In this document: positions 63,458-64,000 of the stretch, piece after piece
Numbering within the stretch: the first letter of the stretch is position 1
Layout of the letters: each line of letters opens with the position of its first letter
Assembly: GCA_026645735.1 (NCBI GenBank)
Contig: JAPKMT010000001.1
Coordinates: forward strand, 62,001 to 126,000
Source: Flexilinea sp.
GTDB taxonomy: Bacteria; Chloroflexota; Anaerolineae; Anaerolineales; Anaerolineaceae
Length of the DNA: 64,000 bases
Direction of reading: 5' to 3'
Notes under the pieces: model-generated
Databases searched by the model: none
Seen by the model: the letters and a program-made list of their open reading frames with translations, nothing else
Told to the model about the DNA's origin: nothing
Translations under genes and position numbers: made by a program

Positions 63458-63520
63458 TTCGAAATATGTGAAACAAGTTTACTTAATTGATTCGAATGAC
63501 GGGTTAATGTTTCGAATTAT
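63452..63520. repeat. TTCGAA-type repeat overlapping the surE stop codon
   Basis: CAGTAATTCGAAATATG at the left, with its TAA being the surE stop; GTTTCGAATTATCC at the right; inner GATTCGAATGAC. Confidence 0.75.
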
Positions 63521-63551
63521 CCGAAAGGATACGTTTAGGAGATAATACATA

Positions 63552-64000
63552 ATGCAAATGGTAAAGAAAATCTTGATTATTATCGTTCTTTTTTTCTGCT
63601 TTCTTTTCACGTCCTGTACAGAAAAAGTTATAGAGACTCCGACTGCCATTCCAACCGCAATGCTTCCCACGCGAATTGCTGCCACTCTGGAGCCAACCGA
63701 AGTGAAGACGAATTGTATTAATAGTTTCTATTATTTGGATGATGTCAATTATCAGGATGGCACGGTTGTTGAAGCCGGATCCGTATTTCTCAAAGAATGG
63801 GAAGTCCAGAATAATGGATCGTGTGACTGGAATGAAAAATACCGGCTTCGTTTTGTCTCAGGCAATCAGATGGGGGCACCGGATTCTGTCCCCATTCCTT
63901 CTGTAATTGTGGGAAGTAAAGGCAAGCTTTCTGTTGAATTGCAGGCGCCCAGAGAACCCGGGACTTATCGTTCTGTCTGGAAAGCATTTGGGAGTGATAA
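63552..64000 (+). CDS. Lipoprotein with NBR1-type Ig-like domain (3' end outside window)
   Basis: Open from ATG 63552 to the window edge, 149 codons visible. AGGAG stands 10 bases upstream; ATG 63558 (MVKKILII) is an alternative start. The signal MQMVKKILIIIVLFFCFLF is followed by TSC, a lipobox. A Thr/Pro linker then leads to an NBR1-like domain (KEWEVQNNGSCDWNEKYRL, PREPGTYRSVWKAFG), the same type as in the lipoprotein at 7816, with a single domain so far. It is presumably surface-anchored. Confidence 0.8.
   Translation, partial: MQMVKKILIIIVLFFCFLFTSCTEKVIETPTAIPTAMLPTRIAATLEPTEVKTNCINSFYYLDDVNYQDGTVVEAGSVFLKEWEVQNNGSCDWNEKYRLRFVSGNQMGAPDSVPIPSVIVGSKGKLSVELQAPREPGTYRSVWKAFGSD

Noticed and set aside
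1..64000. tRNA or rRNA gene, including one at the island border
   Set aside because: No cloverleaf or conserved rRNA segment was noticed; a computed scan would be needed to be sure.

Overview
The window looks like chromosomal DNA from a Gram-variable anaerobe of the Chloroflexota, most likely class Anaerolineae. This is inferred from several features: a SecA C-terminus of that style next to holB, short lipoproteins with NBR1-type Ig-like domains, an FMN-riboswitch-controlled ABC importer of the RibXY type, larB, and an intermediate G+C content. No tRNA, rRNA or CRISPR array was seen.

Layout. 1-10.3 kb holds housekeeping and transport genes: the secA 3' end and holB, an FMN riboswitch driving a three-gene riboflavin-type ABC importer, a large GT-C-like membrane protein, an NBR1-type lipoprotein and asnS. 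10.6-31.8 kb is a co-directional defence superoperon of about 21 kb. In order it encodes a small XRE regulator, a 49-residue coupled ORF, a SNF2 helicase with DUF3883-like end, a second XRE regulator, HsdM, HsdS, a Septu-like ATPase/HNH pair (PtuA/PtuB-like) inserted between hsdS and hsdR, HsdR, a McrB-like AAA+ protein, a McrC-like DUF2357/nuclease, and an unassigned trio (300-residue protein, 165-residue P-loop protein, 1306-residue BrxC/PglY-like ATPase). An AbiE toxin-antitoxin pair on the other strand closes the island (31.9-33.4 kb), with two near-identical perfect operators upstream.

33.7-48.3 kb is accessory metabolism: a PD40-propeller/periplasmic-binding fusion, a rubrerythrin-like protein, ArfB, a ribose/xylose-type sugar ABC operon, an MFS carrier, an amino-acid ABC system made of two unusual fusion proteins, an orphan RiPP-like precursor peptide, and a PadR/DUF2812 pair. 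48.8-64 kb carries cysE, a secreted ricin/VPS62-like/PAN protein, larB, a run of four polytopic GT-C-like proteins interrupted by a Gfo/Idh/MocA oxidoreductase (probable surface-glycan synthesis), surE, and the start of another NBR1-type lipoprotein.

A dispersed palindromic repeat family with CAG(C/T)(A/G)ATTCGAAAT-type ends occurs about twenty times between the ordinary genes and never inside the defence island. Its long forms carry a central hairpin whose two arms differ from copy to copy but stay complementary. Together with the uneven base composition inside the island, this supports lateral acquisition and modular assembly of the defence cluster.
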